A stretch of DNA of 40,652 bases, from NCBI GenBank assembly GCA_032718475.1, contig JAUCBJ010005250.1, positions 1-40,652 on the forward strand, read 5' to 3'. The DNA is from Nemertoderma westbladi (taxonomy: Eukaryota > Xenacoelomorpha > Nemertodermatida > Nemertodermatidae). Shown piece by piece: positions 17,586 to 30,600 of the stretch. The notes below the pieces were generated by a model, which worked only from the letters and a program-made list of their open reading frames with translations, was not told where the DNA came from and made no database searches. A program made the translations under genes and the position numbers. The stretch's first letter is position 1; each line of letters opens with the position of its first letter.

Positions 17586-20500
17586 CTGTAAGAAACACAC
17601 AACGGTAACGGTTAGAGATGATACAAGCCCCGCCCTGTCTATACTGGATGCTCCTCTACCAGTGTTAGGTAACCTAACCCAGGAGGCACACTTGGTTCAG
17701 GGTGTAACAAATGGACCCCTACAGTCGGCAGCAGGGCTGTAGGCCATGGATAGGCGGAAGGTAATCAACCAACGGCTAGACATGCTGACAAGGTCGGCGG
17801 AAGGTAATCAACCAACGGCGACCTACTGCGAAGACGCTTGTAGGAGTTGCGACCACAAGCGGTTTACTCCCGCAACTGAAAGACATGAGTATGAGAACCC
17901 TCCAGGAGAAATACCGGCTCGGTCGTCGCCCGGGTCAACAAGGACCGCGTCCCTCAGTGGTACACCAGGCTGGGGTCGATAAATTGGCTACTGGAACAGA
18001 AGACAGAGAAGAAAGAAGAACCAACCTGTTGAAATGTAAAAAGACACTAAAGATTGCTACAATGAACGCACGCACGCTGAAAGCACAGAGCAAACAGGGT
18101 GACATGGTCGCTCTGGCAATGGAATATTCATCGACATCATCTGCATCCAAGAACATCGGATTTGTCATGAAGACACTGCCATGAAGTACAATGACATTGG
18201 AAATGGATGGACGTTAGTAACAAGCTCAGCAGTAAGAAACTCGGCCAATGCATCAATTGGTGGAGTAGGAATTCTGCTAAGCCCATTTGCACTTAAGACC
18301 CTAAACAACATCGAATCTATAAATTCCAGGGTTATGATCGCAACATTTGATGGGAATCCCAAGACAACAGTTATATGTTGCTACAGTCCAACCAATGCAT
18401 CAGAGCCAGAACAAGCAGTCAAGTTTTATGAAGAACTGACTGGACTTATTAAGGACATCCCGAAACACAATGTTAAAGTCATTGCTGGTGACCTGAATGC
18501 GCAAATTGGCCCAGAAGACATCAAGGGTTACACCTATAACACCAGTTCTAACAGAAATGGGTACTTACTCTTAGACCTAATGGAAGAATGTGAATTGATA
18601 CCAACAAACAACACATTCGAAAAGAGTAAGGGGAAGCTATGGACCTTTCAATACCCTAATGGAACCAAAGCACAACTGGATTACATCCTTATAAACAAAA
18701 AGTGGAGAAATAGCATGATCAACTGCGAGGCATACAGCTCGTTCAACCTAATTGGTTCGGACCACAGAATTGTGACTGCAGAGATCAGACTCAGTTTGAG
18801 AGCCAGCAAACCCAGGACAAGCAAGAAAATCAACTATGACTGGGAGAAACTCAGAACTGACAATGCTGTAAAGGATGCTTATACAGTAGAAGTTCAAAAC
18901 CGCTTTGAAGCACTTCAGTCAATGGATGAAGACCGATCCACCGATTCAATATACCAGAATATAATAACAGCCCACAAGGAATCAGCTAAGAGGCATATCC
19001 CCCAGAAACCTAAACGAAAACAGTATGTGCCATGGCAAAACTCTGAGGTTACTTGTAAGAGAGAAGATCTTAAGATAGCCTACAAAGTTAAAACCGAACA
19101 ACCAACAACCGAAAACATTAACAAGGTTGAGAAAGCTAAAGACGATCTTAAATTGGCCTACAACATCAGCCAAGAAAAGTACATACAGGATAAAACTGAA
19201 GCAATTACAACTGCTCACATACAGCAACAATCAAGACTTACCTGGCAAACTGTAAATGAGGTATCTGGTCGGAAAAGTTGTGCAAAGGGGCGCCTCAAAG
19301 CCGATAGTCCTGAAGAACGTGTTGGGAAGTGGAAAAATCACTTCAGCAACTTGCTTGGGCAGCCACCAAACATCGAGGTCAGCCCTACAAGGAAAATATA
19401 TGACAAGACACTACCTATAGAAACAGGGGACTTCACACCTGCCGAACTCCAAAGAAGCATTAAAAGCATGTCCAATAATAAAGCGAGTGGATTAGATGAA
19501 ATCCCAGCGGAGGTATGGAAAACCGGAGTGCTAAATAGACCATTATTGAATGTTTGCAACCGGATGTTAAAAGGGGAAAAGCCACCACTAATTTGGACTA
19601 AAGGTCAACTAAAGCCTCTCCCCAAGAAATGAGACCTCGGCATACCAACAAACTATCGTGGGATCTGTCTGCTTGTGGTAGCTGCCAAAATATACAATAA
19701 AATGATTCTATATAGGATTAGGCCTCACATAGAGAAACTACTGCGTAAGAGCCAAAACGGATTTCGACCAAGTAGATCAACAATAGCTCAGATACTTGCA
19801 CTTCGGAGACTGATTGAAGGAATTAAGTCAAAGAATCTCCCCGCAGTCATGACTTTTGTGGACTTCAAGAAGGCATTCGACTCCATCCATAGAGGTAAAA
19901 TGCTTGAAATCCTAAGAGCTTATGGAATACCAGAAGTAATTGTTGCTGGCATTGGATTGTTATATTGTGACACAGAAGCGCAGGTACTCTCACCAGATAG
20001 ATGGTGAAACTGAGTTTTTCTCAATCCTGGCTGGCGTACTGCAAGGTGACACATTAGCACCATTACTATTTGTAATTGTGCTGGATTACGCAATGAGGAC
20101 GGCCACAAAGGGTGCAGATCTGGGATTCACACTTCAAGAACGCAGAAGTAGTAGATATCCGGCAACTACAGTCACATACACCGACTTTGCGGATGACATC
20201 GCCCTGCTCTCTAATACGCTAGCAGATGCACAGCTTCTACTAAATAAAGTGGAGAGGGCTGCTAAGGAGGTTGGATTGCATATAAATGCTACCAAGACCG
20301 AATTCATGACCTTTAATGTTGATGGAAACTTGACAACCATTGATAATAATCAACTAAGGAAGGTCGATGACTTCCAGTACCTTGGATCATGGATAGAGAG
20401 TAGCAAAAAGGACATAGAAGTTAGGAAAGCAAAGGCTTGGGTAGCTCTATCAAAAATGGATACCATCTGGAAATCAGATCTCTCCAGGCACCTGAAGACC

Positions 20501-20619
20501 AAGTTCTTTCGAGCCACAGTGGAAAGTGTATTTTTATACGGGGGTGAGACCTGGACACTGACTAAATCACTTGAACAACGAATTGATGGTTGCTACACAA
20601 GACTACTAAGGGCAGCCCT

Positions 20620-21865
20620 ACTACTACTACTACTAGGATCGGCATGCTGCATTGCAGCTGCATTTTTAAGAATGCTGTGCCGGCTTGTCAACAAAATTGC
20701 GCCGCCACAACTCCCTATCACCCATGACATTTGCTAGATCATCCGCATCTTCAAGGCCAGTGTCCTTTAAGATGCGTCTCAAGAAAGTCATGGGCTGTCC
20801 ACCATGCTTATTCACTCCATGAGGCTGCCAAAGTACAAGATTTTGCACTGGCTGGTCCTCACGGCGAAAGCAATGTCCTGCAAAGTGGAGGCGATTTTGT
20901 TCTAGTGTCAAGCTTGGGGGAACCAATGAGACACCTCCAATGTTATATAGTGTCTGGTTGGAGATGTGTGCAATGTACTTGACACAATGAACCCGGCGTA
21001 GCATTCTTGTGAATGTGTCATCCAGAGATTTGGTGTCCTCAGCAGTTAGAGCCCAGCATGGACTCCCATAGAGGAGTACTGGAACTACTGCTGCTCTAAA
21101 TAATCGGACCTTAAGTTTCCGATTAATTCTCGGTGACTTCCAAATCCTGGAAAGCCTATTCAAGGCTGCCCATGCCTTTCCCTTACGTATTCGAAGGTCC
21201 TCACCTGACATCCGGATCCATGATCCCAGGTAACAGAAGTCGTCCACATGCTCAAGCATACCATCCTTTGAGCTTATGCTGATCCGATCAGAGACTTGCT
21301 GAGGACTTTCAAAGTTAACTGTCAGAATTTTGGTCTTTCTGGAGTTAATAAAAAGACCAACACTAGAAGCAGCATGTTCTAATGAGCTGAGGAACCGTTG
21401 GGCTCCCTCTAAAGATTCTGAGAGTACTCCTAAGTCATCAGCAAAGTCTAGATCAGTTAGGTACTTGGCAGGATTTCCTCGACTTCTGGAGCCAGTAGGT
21501 GGAGTTATCATCACCCCATCATCATTATGATGATCTAAGGACATGCGTAGAACATAGTCAACCACAATAATGAACAAGAATGGTGCAAGTGTGTCTCCTT
21601 GGAGGACGCCCCATAACATTTCAAATGGTTCTGTGTCACCGTCAACAGTAGACACAAATGTTGTCGAACCATCGTATACTGATCTGATTGCTGCAATAAT
21701 TTCATCAGGAATCCCATATAATGAAAGTATGCTGAAACATACGTGAGCGAGAGGAGACTGAATCAAAGGCCTTGAAGAAGTCAACAAAGATAACAGCCAG
21801 ATGCCTGTCTTTCTTTTTTGATAATTCTTCAATTATCCTTCTAAGTGCCAAAATGGAGCAGCTAT
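20620..21865 (-). mobile_element. LINE family B, copy 1, nested in LINE A
   Basis: This 5'-truncated non-LTR retrotransposon was inserted antisense into LINE A, flanked by the 6-bp target duplication AGCCCT (20614-20619 and 21866-21871). Removing it restores continuity with the uninterrupted LINE A copy at 36015-37440. Its 3' end carries a (TAG)n tail, seen as ACTACTACT on the + strand at the left edge. Confidence 0.9.
20666..21855 (-). pseudogene. LINE B reverse transcriptase fragment, frameshifted
   Basis: On the - strand the frame at the 5' end reads FVDFFKAFDS (RT motif A). After a single extra base near 21729-21733 the reading moves to another frame, which continues as LYGIPDEII, GVLQGDTLAPFLF and LDFADDLGVLS (catalytic motif) down to the stop at 20666. 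It is related to LINE A but clearly a separate family. The endonuclease is missing because of 5' truncation. An HCxxH-like region near the C-terminus (FAGHCFRRED) matches the equivalent part of LINE A (FSGHCWRSKD). Confidence 0.85.
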
Positions 21866-22194
21866 AGCCCTAAACATCAGCTGGAGACAACACATGACAA
21901 ACGCCGAGCTTTATGGTACAATACCACCTGTATCAACCACCCTCCGTGAACGCAGATTAAGATTCAGTGGTCACTGCTGGCGAAGTAAAGACGAGGTCAT
22001 ACCAGATCTACTTCTCTGACAACCAACTCATGGAAAGCGTAGTCGTGGACGACCTGCCATAACATATATAGATCAACTTGAAAGGGATACTGAACTTGGG
22101 AGAAACGAAATTGCGACAACTATGGAGAATCGGGAAGCCTGGAAGGGTCTAATGTCCACTGTCCGAGTTCGCTCGACCTAGTAAGTAGTAGTAC

Positions 22195-22260
22195 GGAACG
22201 GTTACGGTACGGTTACGGTACGGTTACGGAACGGTTACGGTACGGTAACGGTAACAGTAG
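22195..22260. repeat. ACGGTTACGGT-type short tandem repeat
   Basis: Runs of ACGGTTACGGTACGGTTACG follow the 3' tail of LINE A. A related AACGGTAACGGTT lies at 17602, just before its 5' end. The LINE probably integrated into or beside this simple repeat. Confidence 0.8.
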
Positions 22261-22779
22261 CGGTAATGGAAACGGGCCACTATTTCAACAGTTGTCTGAG
22301 ATAACTACCTTCAAAGTTCAAACCTTCCCGCGCAAAACTACATGTATGGGCCTATGGGGTCTGGTTGGTTAATAGTGTCTGACAGGAAGGAAGAACACCA
22401 CCGAGCTAAAATTATATTTACGGGGGTTTTCGGGGTCGCTGATTTAATTTCTTCTATACGTGGTAGAATGTAGTCTGTCTTAATGTTTTCTCAAGTTCCC
22501 TCTAACGATGGCGCAAAATACAAATATTTTTTTCCGGGTTTCTTTACCCATTTCTACCGAACTATATCCCATTATGCATTTTTTAAATTAATTTTAATAA
22601 AACAAAATTTTGCATTAACAGCTCAACTCCAATTTATTTAATAAATATCACCTGGCAGCAATACTCGAGCTGAATATTTAATTATTTGTACTTCCCTCCT
22701 GTTTCACTCTAGCATACTTGAGGCCGGTAGGTCCCTTAAAACTGCCCGTTCAATAGAAGTGTATTAGATGGGAGTGTGA
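22261..22779. other. JIP intron sequence without recognised features
   Basis: This is mixed-composition DNA between the ACGGTT repeat and the hammerhead unit. No frame, exon or repeat was recognised. Confidence 0.6.
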
Positions 22780-22880
22780 GTGTCAAGGACTAGTGGCTGA
22801 ACTGGTTAGCGCTACTGATGAGGCCTGTTAGGCTGAAACGTACGTATAGCGCTGGTTCAACCCCCGGTGACGCGCTTTTT
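22780..22880 (+). ncRNA. Hammerhead ribozyme within a tRNA-like Pol III unit
   Basis: The conserved hammerhead core is complete. CTGATGA lies at 22815-22821. Stem II is GGCCT/AGGCT with a GTT loop (22822-22834). GAA lies at 22835-22837. Stem III is ACGT/ACGT with no loop (22838-22845), and the cleavage-site A is at 22846, preceded by GT as the NUH rule requires. Stem I pairs AGCGCTA (22808-22814) with TAGCGCT (22847-22853) and, beyond an internal loop, GAAC (22799-22802) with GTTC (22855-22858). This is type I topology. The outer strands also match Pol III promoters: A box TGGCTGAACTGG at 22794 and B box GGTTCAACCC at 22854, then a TTTTT terminator at 22876. An outer GTGTCA/TGACGC stem encloses the unit. 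Loopless short stem III is known from animal retrozyme-type hammerheads, which often cleave as dimers. Confidence 0.85.
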
Positions 22881-22918
22881 CATTTTTTCCATTTCTGAAC
22901 AAAACCATAATATTACAT

Positions 22919-24326
22919 CTCTAATACTTTATATAACTATACCGTTTCTATTACTTTATATAACTATACCGTTTCTATTACTTTATATAACTATACCGTT
23001 TCTATTACTTTATATAACTATACCGTTTCTATTACTTTATATAACTAAACCGTTTCTATTACTTTATATAACTAAACCGTTTCTATTACTTTATATAACT
23101 ATACCGTTTCTATTACTTTATATAACTATACCGTTTCTATTACTTTATATAACTATACCGTTTCTATTACTTTATATAACTATACCGTTTCTATTACTTT
23201 ATATAACTATACCGTTTCTATTACTTTATATAACTATACCGTTTCTATTACTTTATATAACTATACCGTTTCTATTACTTTATATAACTATACCGTTTCT
23301 ATTACTTTATATAACTATACCGTTTCTATTACTTTATATAACTATACCGTTTCTATTACTTTATATAACTATACCGTTTCTATTACTTTATATAACTATA
23401 CCGTTTCTATTACTTTATATAACTATACCGTTTCTATTACTTTATATAACTATACCGTTTCTATTACTTTATATAACTATACCGTTTCTATTACTTTATA
23501 TAACTATACCGTTTCTATTACTTTATATAACTATACCGTTTCTATTACTTTATATAACTAAACCGTTTCTATTACTTTATATAACTAAACCGTTTCTATT
23601 ACTTTATATAACTATACCGTTTCTATTACTTTATATAACTATACCGTTTCTATTACTTTATATAACTATACCGTTTCTATTACTTTATATAACTATACCG
23701 TTTCTATTACTTTATATAACTATACCGTTTCTATTACTTTATATAACTATACCGTTTCTATTACTTTATATAACTATACCGTTTCTATTACTTTATATAA
23801 CTATACCGTTTCTATTACTTTATATAACTATACCGTTTCTATTACTTTATATAACTATACCGTTTCTATTACTTTATATAACTATACCGTTTCTATTACT
23901 TTATATAACTATACCGTTTCTATTACTTTATATAACTATACCGTTTCTATTACTTTATATAACTATACCGTTTCTATTACTTTATATAACTATACCGTTT
24001 CTATTACTTTATATAACTAAACCGTTTCTATTACTTTATATAACTAAACCGTTTCTATTACTTTATATAACTATACCGTTTCTATTACTTTATATAACTA
24101 TACCGTTTCTATTACTTTATATAACTATACCGTTTCTATTACTTTATATAACTATACCGTTTCTATTACTTTATATAACTATACCGTTTCTATTACTTTA
24201 TATAACTATACCGTTTCTATTACTTTATATAACTATACCGTTTCTATTACTTTATATAACTATACCGCTTCTATTACTTTATATAACTATACCGTTTCTA
24301 TTACTTTATATAACTATACCGTTTCT
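22919..24326. repeat. 27-bp minisatellite next to JIP exon 2, about 52 copies
   Basis: The unit contains CTATTACTTTATATAACTAT followed by ACCGTTT. It is extremely homogeneous. The main variant (CTAAACC in place of CTATACC) occurs as three adjacent pairs, at 23048/23075, 23561/23588 and 24020/24047. They are separated by exactly 19 and 17 units, so blocks of about 18 units were duplicated. The + strand frame (LLLYITIPF)n is a by-product of the 27-bp period. The array stops 7 bp from the JIP exon donor. Confidence 0.97.
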
Positions 24327-24332
24327 GCCAAC

Positions 24333-24549
24333 CTTTAGTGTATCATCCTGTACCAATAGAGGTCGACAGTAGACAGGAACCGGTACACCCAAGACTATCC
24401 GACCGGTTGGTTTACCAGCACGGTTGCTAGGCAGCGACCAACCATAGGCCTGCATTCTGCCGTCCGGTTCGCTGCGCCGCCTACCGGTTGAACCGCGCAT
24501 CGAGGACGCGGCAGATCTGCGTCGACGAATAGAATCCGAACCGCTGCGA
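24333..24549 (-). CDS. MAPK8IP3: JIP3/JIP4 scaffold, exon 2 of 3 seen
   Basis: Read on the - strand, the exon follows acceptor ATCTTTAG (24550-24557) and its first T completes the Asp codon begun by the 38575-38766 exon. It has 72 further codons: an Arg/Ser-rich stretch (RRRRSAASS), then [11 protein letters not shown], a diagnostic JIP3/SPAG9 block, and [18 protein letters not shown], which matches the family's LPVPVYLRPL...K segment. The donor is AAG|gttggc at 24332, phase 0. The intron between this exon and the previous one is about 14 kb and contains the 10.9-kb minisatellite and two LINE fragments. Base composition (GC-rich) contrasts strongly with the flanking satellites. Confidence 0.93.
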
Positions 24550-24612
24550 CTAAAGATACAAAATTAATAAATTGTAACAAAATGGAATTCAGAAACTCAC
24601 AAAGTCACTAAT

Positions 24613-27600
24613 ATTATGACGGGGTTACTATAAATAGTGAATGATAGAGATAGAGAGAGATAGACTACTGGGTTACTATAAATAGTGAATGAGATAGATA
24701 GAGAGAGATCGACTACTGGGTTACTATAAATAGTGAATGAGATAGATAGAGAGAGATAGACTACTGGGTTACTATAAATAGTGAATGAGATAGATAGAGA
24801 GAGATAGACTACTGGGTTACTATAAATAGTGAATGAGATAGATAGAGAGAGATAGACTACTGGGTTACTATAAATAGTGAATGATAGAGATAGAGAGAGA
24901 TAGATTACTGGGTTACTATAAATAGTGAATGATAGAGATAGACTACTGGGTTACTATAAATAGTGAATGATAGAGATAGACTACTGGGTTACTATAAATA
25001 GTGAATGAGATAGATAGAGAGAGATAGACTACTGGGTTACTATAAATAGTGAATGATAGAGATAGACTACTGGGTTACTATAAATAGTGAATGATAGAGA
25101 TAGACTACAGGGTTACTATAAATAGTGAATGATAGAGATAGACTACTGGGTTACTATAAATAGTGAATGATAGAGATAGACTACAGGGTTACTATAAATA
25201 GTGAATGAGATAGATAGAGAGAGATAGACTACTGGGTTACTATAAATAGTGAATGATAGAGATAGACTACTGGGTTACTATAAATAGTGAATGATAGAGA
25301 TAGACTACTGGGTTACTATAAATAGTGAATGATAGAGATAGACTACTGGGTTACTATAAATAGTGAATGAGATAGATAGAGAGAGATAGACTACTGGGTT
25401 ACTATAAATAGTGAATGATAGAGATAGACTACTGGGTTACTATAAATAGTGAATGATAGAGATAGACTACAGGGTTACTATAAATAGTGAATGATAGAGA
25501 TAGACTACTGGGTTACTATAAATAGTGAATGATAGAGATAGACTACAGGGTTACTATAAATAGTGAATGAGATAGATAGAGAGAGATAGACTACTGGGTT
25601 ACTATAAATAGTGAATGATAGAGATAGACTACAGGGTTACTATAAATAGTGAATGATAGAGATAGACTACAGGGTTACTATAAATAGTGAATGATAGAGA
25701 TAGACTACTGGGTTACTATAAATAGTGAATGATAGAGATAGACTACAGGGTTACTATAAATAGTGAATGAGATAGATAGAGAGAGATAGACTACTGGGTT
25801 ACTATAAATAGTGAATGAGATAGATAGATAGAGATAGACTACAGGGTTACTATAAATAGTGAATGATAGAGATAGACTACTGGGTTACTATAAATAGTGA
25901 ATGATAGAGATAGACTACAGGGTTACTATAAATAGTGAATGATAGAGATAGACTACTGGGTTACTATAAATAGTGAATGAGATAGATAGATAGAGATAGA
26001 CTACTGGGTTACTATAAATAGTGAATGAGATAGATAGATAGAGATAGACTACTGGGTTACTATAAATAGTGAATGAGATAGATAGATAGAGATAGACTAC
26101 AGGGTTACTATAAATAGTGAATGAGATAGATAGATAGAGATAGACTACAGGGTTACTATAAATAGTGAATGATAGAGATAGACTACTGGGTTACTATAAA
26201 TAGTGAATGATAGAGATAGACTACAGGGTTACTATAAATAGTGAATGATAGAGATAGACTACTGGGTTACTATAAATAGTGAATGAGATAGATAGATAGA
26301 GATAGACTACTGGGTTACTATAAATAGTGAATGATAGAGATAGACTACAGGGTTACTATAAATAGTGAATGATAGAGATAGACTACAGGGTTACTATAAA
26401 TAGTGAATGATAGAGATAGACTACTGGGTTACTATAAATAGTGAATGATAGAGATAGACTACAGGGTTACTATAAATAGTGAATGAGATAGATAGAGAGA
26501 GATAGACTACTGGGTTACTATAAATAGTGAATGAGATAGATAGATAGAGATAGACTACAGGGTTACTATAAATAGTGAATGATAGAGATAGACTACTGGG
26601 TTACTATAAATAGTGAATGATAGAGATAGACTACTGGGTTACTATAAATAGTGAATGATAGAGATAGACTACAGGGTTACTATAAATAGTGAATGATAGA
26701 GATAGACTACTGGGTTACTATAAATAGTGAATGATAGAGATAGACTACAGGGTTACTATAAATAGTGAATGAGATAGATAGAGAGAGATAGACTACTGGG
26801 TTACTATAAATAGTGAATGAGATAGATAGATAGAGATAGACTACAGGGTTACTATAAATAGTGAATGATAGAGATAGACTACTGGGTTACTATAAATAGT
26901 GAATGATAGAGATAGACTACAGGGTTACTATAAATAGTGAATGATAGAGATAGACTACTGGGTTACTATAAATAGTGAATGAGATAGATAGATAGAGATA
27001 GACTACTGGGTTACTATAAATAGTGAATGAGATAGATAGATAGAGATAGACTACTGGGTTACTATAAATAGTGAATGAGATAGATAGATAGAGATAGACT
27101 ACAGGGTTACTATAAATAGTGAATGAGATAGATAGATAGAGATAGACTACAGGGTTACTATAAATAGTGAATGAGATAGATAGATAGAGATAGACTACTG
27201 GGTTACTATAAATAGTGAATGAGATAGATAGAGAGAGATAGACTACTGGGTTACTATAAATAGTGAATGAGATAGATAGAGAGAGATAGACTACTGGGTT
27301 ACTATAAATAGTGAATGATAGAGATAGACTACAGGGTTACTATAAATAGTGAATGAGATAGATAGAGAGAGATAGACTACTGGGTTACTATAAATAGTGA
27401 ATGAGATAGATAGATAGAGATAGACTACTGGGTTACTATAAATAGTGAATGAGATAGATAGAGAGAGATAGACTACTGGGTTACTATAAATAGTGAATGA
27501 GATAGATAGAGAGAGATAGACTACTGGGTTACTATAAATAGTGAATGATAGAGATAGACTACAGGGTTACTATAAATAGTGAATGAGATAGATAGAGAGA

Positions 27601-30600
27601 GATAGACTACTGGGTTACTATAAATAGTGAATGAGATAGATAGAGAGAGATAGACTACTGGGTTACTATAAATAGTGAATGATAGAGATAGACTACTGGG
27701 TTACTATAAATAGTGAATGATAGAGATAGACTACTGGGTTACTATAAATAGTGAATGAGATAGATAGAGAGAGATAGACTACTGGGTTACTATAAATAGT
27801 GAATGAGATAGATAGAGAGAGATAGACTACTGGGTTACTATAAATAGTGAATGAGATAGATAGAGAGAGATAGACTACTGGGTTACTATAAATAGTGAAT
27901 GAGATAGATAGAGAGAGATAGACTACTGGGTTACTATAAATAGTGAATGATAGAGATAGACTACAGGGTTACTATAAATAGTGAATGAGATAGATAGAGA
28001 GAGATAGACTACTGGGTTACTATAAATAGTGAATGATAGAGATAGACTACTGGGTTACTATAAATAGTGAATGATAGAGATAGACTACTGGGTTACTATA
28101 AATAGTGAATGAGATAGATAGAGAGAGATAGACTACTGGGTTACTATAAATAGTGAATGATAGAGATAGACTACAGGGTTACTATAAATAGTGAATGAGA
28201 TAGATAGAGAGAGATAGACTACTGGGTTACTATAAATAGTGAATGATAGAGATAGACTACTGGGTTACTATAAATAGTGAATGATAGAGATAGACTACTG
28301 GGTTACTATAAATAGTGAATGATAGAGATAGACTACAGGGTTACTATAAATAGTGAATGAGATAGATAGAGAGAGATAGACTACTGGGTTACTATAAATA
28401 GTGAATGAGATAGATAGAGAGAGATAGACTACTGGGTTACTATAAATAGTGAATGAGATAGATAGAGAGAGATAGACTACTGGGTTACTATAAATAGTGA
28501 ATGATAGAGATAGACTACAGGGTTACTATAAATAGTGAATGAGATAGATAGAGAGAGATAGACTACTGGGTTACTATAAATAGTGAATGATAGAGATAGA
28601 CTACTGGGTTACTATAAATAGTGAATGATAGAGATAGACTACTGGGTTACTATAAATAGTGAATGAGATAGATAGAGAGAGATAGACTACTGGGTTACTA
28701 TAAATAGTGAATGAGATAGATAGAGAGAGATAGACTACTGGGTTACTATAAATAGTGAATGATAGAGATAGACTACTGGGTTACTATAAATAGTGAATGA
28801 TAGAGATAGACTACTGGGTTACTATAAATAGTGAATGAGATAGATAGAGAGAGATAGACTACTGGGTTACTATAAATAGTGAATGAGATAGATAGAGAGA
28901 GATAGACTACTGGGTTACTATAAATAGTGAATGAGATAGATAGAGAGAGATAGACTACTGGGTTACTATAAATAGTGAATGAGATAGATAGAGAGAGATA
29001 GACTACTGGGTTACTATAAATAGTGAATGATAGAGATAGACTACTGGGTTACTATAAATAGTGAATGATAGAGATAGACTACTGGGTTACTATAAATAGT
29101 GAATGATAGAGATAGACTACAGGGTTACTATAAATAGTGAATGAGATAGATAGAGAGAGATAGACTACTGGGTTACTATAAATAGTGAATGAGATAGATA
29201 GAGAGAGATAGACTACTGGGTTACTATAAATAGTGAATGAGATAGATAGAGAGAGATAGACTACTGGGTTACTATAAATAGTGAATGATAGAGATAGACT
29301 ACTGGGTTACTATAAATAGTGAATGAGATAGATAGAGAGAGATAGACTACTGGGTTACTATAAATAGTGAATGATAGAGATAGACTACTGGGTTACTATA
29401 AATAGTGAATGATAGAGATAGACTACTGGGTTACTATAAATAGTGAATGAGATAGATAGAGAGAGATAGACTACTGGGTTACTATAAATAGTGAATGATA
29501 GAGATAGACTACTGGGTTACTATAAATAGTGAATGATAGAGATAGACTACTGGGTTACTATAAATAGTGAATGAGATAGATAGAGAGAGATAGACTACTG
29601 GGTTACTATAAATAGTGAATGAGATAGATAGAGAGAGATAGACTACTGGGTTACTATAAATAGTGAATGATAGAGATAGACTACTGGGTTACTATAAATA
29701 GTGAATGATAGAGATAGACTACTGGGTTACTATAAATAGTGAATGAGATAGATAGAGAGAGATAGACTACTGGGTTACTATAAATAGTGAATGAGATAGA
29801 TAGAGAGAGATAGACTACTGGGTTACTATAAATAGTGAATGAGATAGATAGAGAGAGATAGACTACTGGGTTACTATAAATAGTGAATGAGATAGATAGA
29901 GAGAGATAGACTACTGGGTTACTATAAATAGTGAATGATAGAGATAGACTACTGGGTTACTATAAATAGTGAATGATAGAGATAGACTACTGGGTTACTA
30001 TAAATAGTGAATGATAGAGATAGACTACTGGGTTACTATAAATAGTGAATGAGATAGATAGAGAGAGATAGACTACTGGGTTACTATAAATAGTGAATGA
30101 GATAGATAGAGAGAGATAGACTACTGGGTTACTATAAATAGTGAATGAGATAGATAGAGAGAGATAGACTACTGGGTTACTATAAATAGTGAATGATAGA
30201 GATAGACTACAGGGTTACTATAAATAGTGAATGAGATAGATAGAGAGAGATAGACTACTGGGTTACTATAAATAGTGAATGATAGAGATAGACTACTGGG
30301 TTACTATAAATAGTGAATGATAGAGATAGACTACTGGGTTACTATAAATAGTGAATGAGATAGATAGAGAGAGATAGACTACTGGGTTACTATAAATAGT
30401 GAATGAGTATGAGATAGACTACTGGGTTACTATAAATAGTGAATGATAGAGATAGACTACTGGGTTACTATAAATAGTGAATGAGATAGATAGAGAGAGA
30501 TAGACTACTGGGTTACTATAAATAGTGAATGAGATAGATAGAGAGAGATAGACTACTGGGTTACTATAAATAGTGAATGATAGAGATAGACTACTGGGTT

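Larger units (their letters stand above)
17885..22181 (+). pseudogene. LINE A endonuclease-reverse transcriptase, multiply disabled
   Basis: The endonuclease shows IATMN, CIQEH, VIAGDLNAQIG, LDYILI and GSDHRIV. The reverse transcriptase shows FVDFKKAFDS, GVLQGDTLAPLLF and the catalytic FADDIALLS. At least five lesions break it: a frameshift near 18130 just before CIQEH, a stop TGA at 19630-19632 where the other copy has Gly, a 4-bp duplication near 19996-20003 that shifts frame between the two catalytic blocks, the LINE B insertion at 20620-21865, and a TGA at 22017-22019 replacing Trp. The 3' remainder from 21872 ends at the TAG at 22179. Confidence 0.9.
17600..22190 (+). mobile_element. LINE family A, copy 1, degenerate and interrupted by LINE B
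   Basis: This near-full-length non-LTR retrotransposon lies in the JIP intron, antisense to the host gene. It has a GC-richer 5' leader (about 17600-17950), an AP-type endonuclease, a reverse transcriptase and a 3' tail of TAG repeats after the stop. The start is approximate because no clear target duplication could be set at the 5' end. The site lies in or next to ACGGTTACGGT repeats that resume at 22190. The domain layout and 3' microsatellite tail fit RTE-like or related APE-type clades; the exact clade is not resolved by reading. Confidence 0.88.

Noticed and set aside
22195-22260. Telomere-like repeat
   Set aside because: ACGGTT/ACGGTA does not match the animal TTAGGG telomere unit. It is a short local simple repeat.
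22867-24372. 501-codon ORF of LLLYITIPF repeats
   Set aside because: It is explained by the 27-bp satellite, and it runs into the JIP exon on the wrong strand.
24306-24500. 64-codon antisense ORF beginning inside the JIP exon and running into the satellite
   Set aside because: Its first part is the JIP exon, but the tail (VGRNGIVI) lies beyond the splice donor at 24332 and is satellite.
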